Source: Dongia_B sp035539075
GTDB lineage: Bacteria; Pseudomonadota; Alphaproteobacteria; Dongiales; Dongiaceae
Reading direction: 5' to 3'
Assembly: GCA_035539075.1 (NCBI GenBank)
Contig: DATLJB010000235.1
Location: forward strand, 1-13,262
Length of the DNA stretch: 13,262 nucleotides
This document shows positions 1 to 6,710 of this stretch, one piece after another (position 1 is the stretch's first letter; every line of letters starts with the position of its first letter). The translations under genes and the position numbers were made by a program. Under the pieces are notes generated by a model that was not told the DNA's origin, did not search any database, and saw only the letters and a program-made list of their open reading frames with translations.

Positions 1-1
1 C

Positions 2-589
2 GGCATCAGTTTCGCCAATGTGCTGGTCAAGCTGGTCTTCCGCGATCCGACGACGACGGTGCCGCAGACGCCGGACCTGCCGGTGGAGGATCGGCTGCCG
101 CGGCTGTTCGACACGACGGTCCATGCCGGTATCCTGATCGCACTGGCAGTGATCGTCCTGGTGCATCTGATGATGACGCGCACCGCTTTCGGCCTCAAGC
201 TGCAGATTGTCGGTGCCAATCCGCGCGCTGCCGTCCATGCCGGCTTGAATGTTGCCTGGCTCACGGTCGCCACCTTCGCTCTCAGTGCCGGCCTGATCGG
301 GATGGCGGGGTCGGTTGAGATTCTTGGTGTCTGGGGGACCGTGCGGGCGGACTGGAATCCGGCCTATGGCATGATCGTCGTCCCGCTGGTTTTCCTGGCC
401 CGTTTTAACGGCATCGGCGTGATCGGCTTCACGTTGTTCTTCGCCGTGCTGATGATCGGCGGTGAAAGTGCCGCGCGCCGGATCGGCGTGCCGCAGCATT
501 ATGTGCTGGTGCTGGTTGCCCTGCTGCTGCTGTTCCTGGCTCTGGTCGAGTATCTCGATCAACGCTGGCGCAAGCGTGTGAAGGATTGA
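2..589 (+). CDS. BMP-type ABC transporter permease, C-terminal part (truncated by window edge)
   Basis: This is an inner-membrane permease of the ABC importer class that works with BMP-family periplasmic binding proteins (nucleoside/small-heterocycle uptake; YufP-like). The reading frame is open from the first bases of the window, so the GTG at 20 is an internal valine and the true start lies upstream. About 195 residues are visible, with at least four hydrophobic segments: one before the cytoplasmic loop, then Trp-Leu-Thr-Val..., Met-Ile-Val-Val... and a C-terminal leucine-rich helix. The loop with Gly-Ala-Asn-Pro-Arg-Ala-Ala followed by His-Ala-Gly is the family's coupling region that contacts the ATPase. 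The gene ends 3 bases before the second permease gene, which it partners. The substrate cannot be read from sequence. The neighbouring vitamin B6 genes suggest pyridoxine/pyridoxamine, but that is inference. Confidence 0.9.
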   Translation, partial: GISFANVLVKLVFRDPTTTVPQTPDLPVEDRLPRLFDTTVHAGILIALAVIVLVHLMMTRTAFGLKLQIVGANPRAAVHAGLNVAWLTVATFALSAGLIGMAGSVEILGVWGTVRADWNPAYGMIVVPLVFLARFNGIGVIGFTLFFAVLMIGGESAARRIGVPQHYVLVLVALLLLFLALVEYLDQRWRKRVKD

Positions 590-592
590 GCC

Positions 593-1528
593 ATGGATGT
601 CCTTCTGACCCAGTCGTTCCTGACTTCACTCATCTTCGGTGCGGTGACGGCCGGTATGCCGCTGCTGCTGGCGGGGCTGGGCGAGCAGATCTCCGAAAAG
701 GCCGGCGTCCTCAATATCGGCATCGAAGGCATGATGCTGTTCGGCGCCTATTGCGGCTTCGTCGCCGCCTATTACTCGGATTCCTTCTGGCTCGGCTATC
801 TGTGCGGGGGTCTTGGCGGCATGGTGGTGGCTGGCCTGGTGGCTTTGCTCTGCATCCGTCTCGGCCTTAACCAGATCGTCATCGGCATTTCCCTGACCAT
901 CGGTTTCGAGGGCCTGACAGCGCTTCTGCATTACGTCCAGTTCAGCAAGACCTATCCGCGGCTGTCGCCGGCGCCGATCCTCGCCATTCCCGGCCTCGCT
1001 GATGTGCCGGTGCTGGGACGGGCGCTGTTTGCCCATAACCCGCTGGTCTATCTGGCGGTGATCCTGACCTTCTTCCTCGGCTGGCTGTTTCGTAAAAGCT
1101 ATGTCGGCCTCAATCTGGAATCTGCCGGCAGCAAGCCCGCGGCCCTGGATGCGGCCGGCGTCAGCGTGCTGGCAACCCGTTCGGCAGCGGTACTGACGAC
1201 CGGCTTTCTTGCCGGTGTCGGCGGTGCTTATATGGCCAATGTCGGTGCCGGCCTGTTCGTGCCCTTCATGACCAATGGCGCCGGCTTCATCGGCATCGTG
1301 CTTGCCATGCTGGCGCGCGGGCGGCCGGTCTGGGTACTGTTCGGGGCAGCGCTGTTCGGTATCAGCCTCGCCATGACCACGGCGCTGCAGGTTGCCGGCA
1401 TCAATATACCGACCGATGTCGTGCAGATGCTGCCCTTTGCCATGGTGATGCTGGTGCTGGTGATCTTCGCCCGCCACAGCGTGTTGCCGCCGGCCTTGGG
1501 CCTGCCCTATGTGCGCGGGGAGCGCTGA
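593..1528 (+). CDS. BMP-type ABC transporter permease, second subunit
   Basis: This is the second inner-membrane permease (311 aa) of the same importer, YufQ-like. It carries the hallmark of this subunit near the N terminus, Ser-Glu-Lys-Ala-Gly-Val-Leu followed by Asn-Ile-Gly-Ile-Glu-Gly-Met-Met at residues 41-48. A coupling loop around residues 176-190 (Glu-Ser-Ala-Gly-Ser-Lys-Pro-Ala-Ala then Ala-Ala-Gly-Val) precedes the last helices. Roughly eight to ten hydrophobic segments fill the rest, and the full length is normal for the family. The ATG at 593 is preceded by AAGGA at 581-585, inside the end of the upstream permease gene, so the two are probably translationally coupled. The ATP-binding and substrate-binding subunits should lie upstream of the window. 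The 4-pyridoxolactonase gene follows 97 bases later on the same strand, so the transporter may serve B6 uptake (inference). Confidence 0.92.
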   Translation: MDVLLTQSFLTSLIFGAVTAGMPLLLAGLGEQISEKAGVLNIGIEGMMLFGAYCGFVAAYYSDSFWLGYLCGGLGGMVVAGLVALLCIRLGLNQIVIGISLTIGFEGLTALLHYVQFSKTYPRLSPAPILAIPGLADVPVLGRALFAHNPLVYLAVILTFFLGWLFRKSYVGLNLESAGSKPAALDAAGVSVLATRSAAVLTTGFLAGVGGAYMANVGAGLFVPFMTNGAGFIGIVLAMLARGRPVWVLFGAALFGISLAMTTALQVAGINIPTDVVQMLPFAMVMLVLVIFARHSVLPPALGLPYVRGER

Positions 1529-1559
1529 TAACGAAATTGATCGCGCGGGATTCGTTATC
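1527..1559. promoter_or_regulatory. 9-base perfect inverted repeat between permease and lactonase genes
   Basis: GATAACGAA at 1527-1535 and TTCGTTATC at 1551-1559 are exact reverse complements separated by 15 bases. The left arm overlaps the permease stop codon. There is no T-run after the right arm, so it does not look like an intrinsic terminator. It may be a regulator's operator controlling the downstream 4-pyridoxolactonase gene, or an mRNA hairpin that separates expression of the two parts. Which one cannot be decided from sequence. Confidence 0.4.
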
Positions 1560-1612
1560 GGACCGGCGATCTGACCGAGACCGCAATAAAAAGCAAAGTG
1601 CGGCTGCTTGAT

Positions 1613-1618
1613 GGGAGG
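1613..1618 (+). promoter_or_regulatory. Strong ribosome binding site setting the lactonase start
   Basis: GGGAGG lies 7 bases before the ATG at 1626. In-frame TTG (1608) and ATG (1611) codons exist just upstream. They sit before or inside this site and have no site of their own, so 1626 is the preferred start. That start also gives the family-typical N terminus Met-Ser-Asp-Thr-Lys-Val-Tyr. Confidence 0.8.
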
Positions 1619-1625
1619 GAGAACC

Positions 1626-2432
1626 ATGTCGGATACGAAAGTCTATCTGCTCGACGGCGGCTCGCTGGTGATCGACGGATTTCACGCCTTCTGGAATCGC
1701 GGACCCGGCGGTGAGTTTCGCTTTCCCTGCTACTCCGTGCTGATCGAGCACCAGGATGGCCGCTACATCTTCGATACCGGCTACGACTACGATCACGTGC
1801 AGCGTGTCCTGCCCTTCGAGAAGCCAATGCAAAACCAGGAGCAGACGATTCCCGGGCAACTCGCGAAGCTTGGCCTGCGCACCGGTGATATTAATTACGT
1901 GATCAATTCACATTACCATTTCGATCATTGCGGCGGGAACAAGCATCTAGGCCAAGCCTGCACGATCTGTCACACCCGGGAGCTGGAGGCCTGCGGTTGC
2001 CCGCAGCCCTTCGAGCATCTCGGCTATTCGGATCTGACTTTCGCGCCGGATATCGCCCGCAAGCAGGGCAAGGCGCTGCCGGCCGATCCTGTGCTGGATA
2101 TCTATACGCCGACCTTTCAGACACTGACGGGCGACCAGGAAATCGCCAAGGGCCTCTGGCTGTTTGAGACGCCGGGCCACACGGCTGGACATTACAGCTT
2201 GATGGTGGAGCTGAAGAACCGTCGCCCCATGCTGTTCACGGCCGATGCCTGCTACAGCAAAAAGAACATGGATATGATGTGCATTTCCAGCTTCCATCTG
2301 GATCCGGTGGCGAGCCTGAAATCCATGCAGCGCCTGAAGGATCTGGCGGCAAAGCACGACGCCGAGCTGTTCTATTCTCATGATCCGGAGAGCTTTGCCG
2401 GCTATCAGAAGGATGCCGCCTTCTATTCCTGA
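1626..2432 (+). CDS. 4-pyridoxolactonase (zinc metallo-beta-lactamase fold)
   Basis: This enzyme hydrolyses 4-pyridoxolactone to 4-pyridoxate, the fourth activity of vitamin B6 degradation pathway I, in the cytoplasm. The 268-residue protein has the HxHxDH zinc motif at His96, His98, Asp100 and His101. The remaining metal ligands are visible at His185 (Thr-Pro-Gly-His), Asp207 (Thr-Ala-Asp-Ala) and His252 (Tyr-Ser-His-Asp). Length and ligand spacing match the Mesorhizobium loti enzyme as I remember it, and the N terminus and the stretch Pro-Gln-Pro-Phe-Glu-His-Leu-Gly-Tyr-Ser-Asp-Leu are close to identical. That separates it from the related acyl-homoserine lactonases. It follows the ABC permeases on the same strand and converges on the pyridoxal dehydrogenase gene, which makes its substrate. 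Confidence 0.93.
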   Translation: MSDTKVYLLDGGSLVIDGFHAFWNRGPGGEFRFPCYSVLIEHQDGRYIFDTGYDYDHVQRVLPFEKPMQNQEQTIPGQLAKLGLRTGDINYVINSHYHFDHCGGNKHLGQACTICHTRELEACGCPQPFEHLGYSDLTFAPDIARKQGKALPADPVLDIYTPTFQTLTGDQEIAKGLWLFETPGHTAGHYSLMVELKNRRPMLFTADACYSKKNMDMMCISSFHLDPVASLKSMQRLKDLAAKHDAELFYSHDPESFAGYQKDAAFYS

Positions 2433-2450
2433 TCGGATCGCTTGAAAGCC

Positions 2451-2486
2451 AGAAAGGGTCCGCTGGCCGGCGGACCCTTTCTTATT
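2451..2486. terminator. Bidirectional intrinsic terminator between convergent genes
   Basis: A 13-base perfect stem (2451-2463 with 2470-2482) closes a 6-base loop, TGGCCG. The plus strand continues TTTCTTATT, which gives a T-rich tract. The minus strand continues into TTTCTGGCTTT, also T-rich. The hairpin sits 18 bases after the lactonase stop and 34 bases beyond the dehydrogenase stop on the other strand, so it can end both transcripts. Confidence 0.85.
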
Positions 2487-2516
2487 GCCGGGGCGACATT
2501 GCCCCGCGAGACATCG

Positions 2517-3257
2517 CTACCAGCGGATCATGCCGGCATCAACCGACAGGGCCTGACCGGTGATCCAATGTGCTTCTTCCGACGCGAAGAAGGCGACCGC
2601 GGGAACGATATCCTGCGGCTTGCCGTGGCCCTTGATCGCCTGCAGCATCTCGACGAAGTCGAAGGCATCCTTGTGCGGAGTCTTCTGTACCGTCTCGGTA
2701 TCGGTGAGGCCGGGGCAGATGCTGTTGACGGTGATCTTGTAGGCGCCGAGCTCTGTCGCCAAGGCCCGGCTGAAGGTCAGGACGCCGCCTTTCGAGGCAA
2801 CGTAATGCGCCATATTGGGCGTGCCGGCGAAGATCGAGTTGGAGCTGATATTGACGATGCGGCCGTAATTGTTCTTGCGCATCATGTCGGAGCCGCCCCG
2901 GCACATCAGATAGAGGCCGTCGAGATTGACGCGCATGACGCGGCGCCATTCCTCGAAGGTCAGCTGGTCCCAGGGCACGAAGGGGACGATGCCGGCGGCA
3001 TTGATCAGGATATCGAGCTTGCCGGCAGCCTTTTCCACTTCGGCGTAGAGCCTGGCAACCGATTGCGGGTCGCCGATATCGCATTCCACGCCAAAGGACG
3101 CCCCGCCGATGGCCTTGGCCGTTGCCATGGCACCGCCGCCATTGAGGTCGACGGCGACGACGCGCGCACCTTCCTTGCCCAGTCGCTCGGCGATGGCGCG
3201 GCCAATCCCCTGGGCGGCGCCGCTCACGATCGCGACCCGGCCGTCAAATCTATGCAT
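2517..3257 (-). CDS. Pyridoxal 4-dehydrogenase (NAD-dependent short-chain dehydrogenase)
   Basis: This enzyme oxidises pyridoxal, as its cyclic hemiacetal, to 4-pyridoxolactone with NAD. It is a classical short-chain dehydrogenase of 246 residues. The nucleotide-binding motif Ser-Gly-Ala-Ala-Gln-Gly-Ile-Gly is at 12-19. Asp37, at the end of the second strand, favours NAD over NADP. Asn111, Ser138/Ser139, Tyr152 and Lys156 form the catalytic group. The segments Ile-Val-Pro-Phe-Val-Pro-Trp (90-96), Phe-Ala-Gly-Thr-Pro-Asn-Met-Ala (143-150) and Ala-Phe-Asp-Phe-Val-Glu-Met-Leu-Gln-Ala (198-207) match the M. loti pyridoxal dehydrogenase as I recall it and are not general family features. The ATG at 3257 has GGAGG 6 bases upstream (3264-3268). 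The gene follows the aminotransferase gene by 62 bases on the same strand, so the two are probably co-transcribed. Confidence 0.9.
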   Translation of the reverse strand: MHRFDGRVAIVSGAAQGIGRAIAERLGKEGARVVAVDLNGGGAMATAKAIGGASFGVECDIGDPQSVARLYAEVEKAAGKLDILINAAGIVPFVPWDQLTFEEWRRVMRVNLDGLYLMCRGGSDMMRKNNYGRIVNISSNSIFAGTPNMAHYVASKGGVLTFSRALATELGAYKITVNSICPGLTDTETVQKTPHKDAFDFVEMLQAIKGHGKPQDIVPAVAFFASEEAHWITGQALSVDAGMIRW

Positions 3258-3319
3258 GATGTTCCTCCCGATGATGTTTGTTGCTTATCGACTTTGCTGC
3301 AAATCTTTCAGGCATCCGG

Positions 3320-4504
3320 TCACGCCTTTTTCGCGGCGTCGATTACCGTCATGGCGGCATCGATTCCGGCGGCCAGATCCACCCGCTGTCCAAGCTGCCG
3401 GAGGGCGCCGCCTATCGCCGTTATGGCAATGACCGCGTAAAGCGGCTCGGCGACCGGGCCCATATGACCGATGCGGATGAGCTTGCCCAGCGTCTCGCCG
3501 CGGCCGGCGGAAAAGGCAACGCCGTAAAACTTCTTGGCGGCGGCCAGAATGGCGCTGTCCGTCAGACCTTCGGGCACGCGGATGGCGGTCGTGGTCGGCG
3601 AGGCGATCGCCTCGGTCTTGGCCCAGAGCTTCACGCCCATGGCCTGCATCCCGGTGCGGCATGCCTTGGCCGTCAGGGCATGGCGCTGCCAGACATTCTC
3701 CGCGCCTTCATCGAGATACTGGTCGATCACGGCATCGAGGCCATTCACTTCGGCCACTGACGGCGTGAAGGGGAAGGGCCGTTCCTTGCTCCAGGCGTCG
3801 CGCCAGTCGAGATAGGACAGGACGGAAGCGCGGGGTGCCTTCGGGTTAGCGGCGATATGCTCCCAGGCCCGGTCACTGACGGCGACGATGGTGACACCGG
3901 GTGCACCGCCCAGGCATTTGCCAGGACCGGTGATGAAAATATCCGCCTGGCAATCCGCGGGATGAATGTCCATGCCGCCGAAGGAAGAGACCGCATCGAT
4001 CAGCAGCAGGGCGCCATGCTTGCGGACGATGGCGCCGATCTCGCGGGCGGGGTTGATGGTGCCGGACGGCGTGTCGTGATGGACCAGCGACACGACCTTG
4101 ATGTCCGGCCGGCGCTTGAAGGCCGCCTCGACCGCGGCCGGATCGATGGCCTCATTATAGGGAACCTCGATTTCCAGCAGTTCCTTGTTGTAGCGCGCCG
4201 ACCAGTAGCCGAAGCCCTTGCCATAGACTCCGGAGGCGAGATTGAGGACGACGTCATCCGGACCAATCAGCGAAGCAGCGGCGGCCTCGATGGCGGCGGC
4301 CGGCTCGTAATGGAGGATCAGTGCCGGTTCCTTGATTCGCAGGGCCGTTGCGCATTTGCGCGCCACCTCCTCGTAGAAGCCCTGAAAGTAAGCGTCATAG
4401 TCATATTGGATCGGACTCGAGAGGGCCCGAAGCACCCGCGGATAGGCGGCTACTGGTCCCGCCGACAGCGTGAATATCGGCTCTTTTTCGAGGTTTCTTT
4501 TCAT
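3320..4504 (-). CDS. Pyridoxamine-pyruvate aminotransferase (PPAT, class V aminotransferase fold)
   Basis: This enzyme converts pyridoxamine and pyruvate to pyridoxal and L-alanine. It uses pyridoxamine as substrate rather than a bound cofactor. At 394 residues it is one longer than the M. loti protein as I remember it, and the key positions are shifted by one: Glu67 (His-Tyr-Glu-Pro), Asp170, the Schiff-base Lys196 in Thr-Gly-Pro-Gly-Lys-Cys-Leu-Gly, Arg335 in Gly-Arg-Gly-Glu-Thr-Leu-Gly and Arg344 in Arg-Ile-Gly-His-Met-Gly. These features and the stretch Asn-Leu-Ala-Ser-Gly-Val-Tyr-Gly-Lys-Gly-Phe-Gly-Tyr-Trp favour PPAT over the related serine- or alanine-glyoxylate aminotransferases. I chose the ATG at 4504 because GGGGAG lies about 11 bases upstream; a GTG at 4522 in the same frame has no visible ribosome site. 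It is the first gene of a two-gene unit with the dehydrogenase and is divergent from the pyridoxine oxidase gene. Confidence 0.92.
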   Translation of the reverse strand: MKRNLEKEPIFTLSAGPVAAYPRVLRALSSPIQYDYDAYFQGFYEEVARKCATALRIKEPALILHYEPAAAIEAAAASLIGPDDVVLNLASGVYGKGFGYWSARYNKELLEIEVPYNEAIDPAAVEAAFKRRPDIKVVSLVHHDTPSGTINPAREIGAIVRKHGALLLIDAVSSFGGMDIHPADCQADIFITGPGKCLGGAPGVTIVAVSDRAWEHIAANPKAPRASVLSYLDWRDAWSKERPFPFTPSVAEVNGLDAVIDQYLDEGAENVWQRHALTAKACRTGMQAMGVKLWAKTEAIASPTTTAIRVPEGLTDSAILAAAKKFYGVAFSAGRGETLGKLIRIGHMGPVAEPLYAVIAITAIGGALRQLGQRVDLAAGIDAAMTVIDAAKKA

Positions 4505-4609
4505 GTTGTTCCATCTCCCCACCGATTTGGTTCACGGCATGATAGACTCGCGGCTGAAAAAGTGAAATCAATATGCACCAGTCGGCGATATTGGTTCTGG
4601 GGCAGTGTG
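4505..4609. promoter_or_regulatory. Divergent promoter region for PPAT/dehydrogenase and pyridoxine oxidase
   Basis: These 105 bases separate the start codons of two divergent B6 genes and must hold both promoters unless the genes are read from further away. The sequence is more AT-rich than its surroundings. TTGGTTC occurs at 4527-4533 and 4591-4597, each a few bases after CGAT, and a third time just inside the oxidase gene at 4644-4650. These could be half-sites for a shared regulator. On the minus strand a TATCAT-like -10 can be picked out, but I could not find a convincing -35 partner, so I place no exact promoters. Confidence 0.45.
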
Positions 4610-6211
4610 ATGTCTGGGGAAGATTGGTTTGATTTCGTCGTAATTGGTTCAGGAACGGCGGGTTCGGTCCTGGCGACTCGGCTCAGCGAGGATCCTGATC
4701 TCAAGGTCGCGCTGATCGAAGCCGGCGGCGGTGCCACCGATCCGGCCATTGCCGATCCGCTGCAATGGCCGTTTTTCCAGGGCAGCGCCATCGATTGGGG
4801 CTACAGGACCGTGCCGCAGCCCCACACGGCGGGCCGGGTTCATGACTGGCCGCGCGGGCGGGTCATGGGCGGCTCGACGGCGATCAATGCCATGGCGCAT
4901 GTACGCGGCCATCCGGCTGATTTCGATGCCTGGGTCGCCGCTGGCTGCGCGGGCTGGGGCTATCAAGACCTGCTGCCCTATTTCATCCGTTCCGAAACAT
5001 CAGCCTATGGCCCCTCCGAGCTGCATGGGGCTGATGGCCCTCTCCATCTCATCCAGCCGACCGAGCCGCATCCGATCACCCGCTGCTATATGGCGGCGGG
5101 CGAGCGCGCCGGGTTTCCGGCGATCGCCGAGCATAATGGGCGCAGCATGGTGGGGCCGACGGTCAATACCCTGACCATAAAAGGGGGTCGCCGGCAGACC
5201 ATCGCCGATGCCTATCTCGATCGCGCTGCCGGGCGGCCCAATCTGACGATCCTCGCCGAGCACAGGGTGGAGCGGCTGGATTTCGCTGCGGGGGGCCGCT
5301 GCAGCGGCGTCACGCTGAGCCATAAGGGTGCCGTGCGGCAACTCGGCGCGGGGCGGGGCATCATTCTGGCGGCCGGGGCGATCGGCTCCGCCACCCTGCT
5401 TTTACAGGCCGGCATCGGTCCTGCCGAGGATCTCGGCGCCGTCGGCATTGCCGTGCGCCACGACCTGCCGGGCGTCGGCCGTAATCTGCACGATCATCTG
5501 CTTGCGGGCGGCAATGTCTATCGCGCGCGCCGCCCGGTGCCGGCGTCACGCTATCAGCATTCGGAATCGCTCATGTACCTGCCGCGCGACGGGGCCGACC
5601 GCAATGCCGCGCCGGAAAAGGTCCTGGCTTGCGTGGTGCTGCCGGTAGTGACGGAAGCTTTCGAGCGTCCGGCAGCGGGCGAGGCCTATACCATCATGTA
5701 CGGCTTCACCCATCCGCGCAGCCGCGGCAGCATCCGCCTCGCCTCGGCCGATCCGCGGGCGATGCCCCTGATCGATCCCAACTATCTCGCCGAAGCCTAT
5801 GACCGGGAGGTCTATCTGGAAGCGCTGGAGACGGCGCGCCAGTTCGGCCATTCACCCGATCTCGATGACTGGCGCGATCGCGAAATCCTGCCCGGCCCCG
5901 ATTGTGGCAGCAAGGCGGAGTTGCTCGCTTTCCTGCAGAAAGCGGCTTATACGCATCATCACCCGGTCGGCACCTGCAAGATGGGCGACAGCCGCGACGC
6001 CGATGCTGTGGTCGGGCCGGATCTCCAGGTCCGTGGCATCGAGGGACTGTATGTTATCGATGCCTCGGTCATCCCACGGATCACCACCGGCCCCGTCAAT
6101 GCGGCGATCATTGCCATCGCCGAGAAGGCGAGCGATCTGTTGCGCGGCCGTCAACCGATCAGACCCGGCAACGGGGTTCACAGCGCTCAGCAATCAGCGG
6201 TCACAGCATGA
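4610..6211 (+). CDS. Pyridoxine 4-oxidase (FAD-dependent GMC oxidoreductase)
   Basis: This enzyme oxidises pyridoxine to pyridoxal with oxygen, releasing hydrogen peroxide. The 533-residue protein has the FAD dinucleotide motif Gly-Ser-Gly-Thr-Ala-Gly at 13-18 and a Glu at the end of the second strand (Leu-Ile-Glu-Ala-Gly, Glu37). GMC signature 1 is at about 83-106 (Gly-Arg-Val-Met-Gly-Gly-Ser-Thr-Ala-Ile-Asn) and signature 2 at 256-270 (Gly-Ala-Ile-Gly-Ser-Ala). The active-site His451 lies in His-His-His-Pro-Val-Gly-Thr-Cys-Lys-Met-Gly. The second catalytic position, usually Asn or His, is Pro495, as I recall for the M. loti pyridoxine oxidase. The frame is open for about 250 codons upstream, but that stretch lies opposite the aminotransferase gene. 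The ATG at 4610 gives the normal N terminus; GTG at 4607 is adjacent and possible. Only a weak GGGG site precedes it. Other GMC alcohol oxidases or dehydrogenases are the alternative; the gene context favours pyridoxine. Confidence 0.85.
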   Translation: MSGEDWFDFVVIGSGTAGSVLATRLSEDPDLKVALIEAGGGATDPAIADPLQWPFFQGSAIDWGYRTVPQPHTAGRVHDWPRGRVMGGSTAINAMAHVRGHPADFDAWVAAGCAGWGYQDLLPYFIRSETSAYGPSELHGADGPLHLIQPTEPHPITRCYMAAGERAGFPAIAEHNGRSMVGPTVNTLTIKGGRRQTIADAYLDRAAGRPNLTILAEHRVERLDFAAGGRCSGVTLSHKGAVRQLGAGRGIILAAGAIGSATLLLQAGIGPAEDLGAVGIAVRHDLPGVGRNLHDHLLAGGNVYRARRPVPASRYQHSESLMYLPRDGADRNAAPEKVLACVVLPVVTEAFERPAAGEAYTIMYGFTHPRSRGSIRLASADPRAMPLIDPNYLAEAYDREVYLEALETARQFGHSPDLDDWRDREILPGPDCGSKAELLAFLQKAAYTHHHPVGTCKMGDSRDADAVVGPDLQVRGIEGLYVIDASVIPRITTGPVNAAIIAIAEKASDLLRGRQPIRPGNGVHSAQQSAVTA

Positions 6212-6684
6212 TGCTCTCTTTTGTCTTCGTCCCGCACCTGAAGGTTCCTTGCATTAGGCACGCCACGGCAGCTTTCTGCCTCGCCCTGACGATGGGCTTT
6301 TATCTCACTTCCGGTGCGGCACAGGCAGCGGATGATCTGAAGACCACGCTGGTGATCCGCAACGACGGCAGCGAGCCGCTGAAATGCATGATCCTGTTCG
6401 GCCATTGGGTGACCCTGGACATCGCCGACATTCCCGCCGGCGGCAAAGGACAGGTGGAGATCATGCGGGCGGCCAAGGACGGGGCGCTCTATGTGCCACG
6501 CTTCGACGGCCGCCACATGATGGTCGAACGTATCGCCTGCGGGCGAGCGACAGGCTGGTGGGAAAGCCTGGGCGATATTCCCCTCCTGGGATTGCGCGCC
6601 ACCGCCATGCCATCTAGCGAAACACATTGCCGGCTGCAGGAACGCGCCCAATGCAGCGAACCGCAGGCGCCGGGAAAACTATAG
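6208..6684 (+). CDS. Small exported protein of unknown function, coupled to pyridoxine oxidase
   Basis: I do not recognise a named family. The start ATG at 6208 overlaps the oxidase stop codon (ATGA), which indicates translational coupling; ATG at 6211 is equally possible. The 158-residue product has a basic segment (Lys12, Arg17, His18) and a hydrophobic core. A likely signal peptidase site, Ala-Gln-Ala, ends at residue 40, so the mature protein is about 118 residues and probably periplasmic. The mature part has four cysteines (60, 111, 141, 149), suggesting two disulfides, and many strand-like segments such as Thr-Thr-Leu-Val-Ile-Arg-Asn-Asp-Gly. There are no recognisable catalytic motifs. 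Its coupling to a peroxide-producing B6 oxidase suggests a linked role, but a binding or protective function is only a guess. Confidence 0.75.
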   Translation: MMLSFVFVPHLKVPCIRHATAAFCLALTMGFYLTSGAAQAADDLKTTLVIRNDGSEPLKCMILFGHWVTLDIADIPAGGKGQVEIMRAAKDGALYVPRFDGRHMMVERIACGRATGWWESLGDIPLLGLRATAMPSSETHCRLQERAQCSEPQAPGKL

Positions 6685-6710
6685 GGCTGGGAACCATAGG
6701 CTGTTGTCCG

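Noticed and set aside
626..1627. 333-codon minus-strand open frame opposite the second permease
   Set aside because: It is His/Gln/Ala-rich, low in motif content, and antisense to a clear membrane protein gene.
1626..2432. Acyl-homoserine lactonase (quorum quenching)
   Set aside because: It shares the zinc fold, but length, ligand numbering and sequence agree with 4-pyridoxolactonase, and the neighbours supply its substrate.
2442..3440. Long open frame on the plus strand opposite the pyridoxal dehydrogenase gene
   Set aside because: It has no recognisable motifs and lies wholly opposite a gene with all catalytic residues; GC-rich codon use creates such frames.
3320..4504. Serine- or alanine-glyoxylate aminotransferase
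   Set aside because: Same fold, but the residues around Glu67, Arg335 and Arg344 follow the pyridoxamine-pyruvate enzyme, and the operon partner is a pyridoxal dehydrogenase.
3857..4609. N-terminal extension of the pyridoxine oxidase by about 250 codons
   Set aside because: The stretch is antisense to the aminotransferase gene, and the GMC FAD motif begins within 13 residues of the ATG at 4610, the normal layout.
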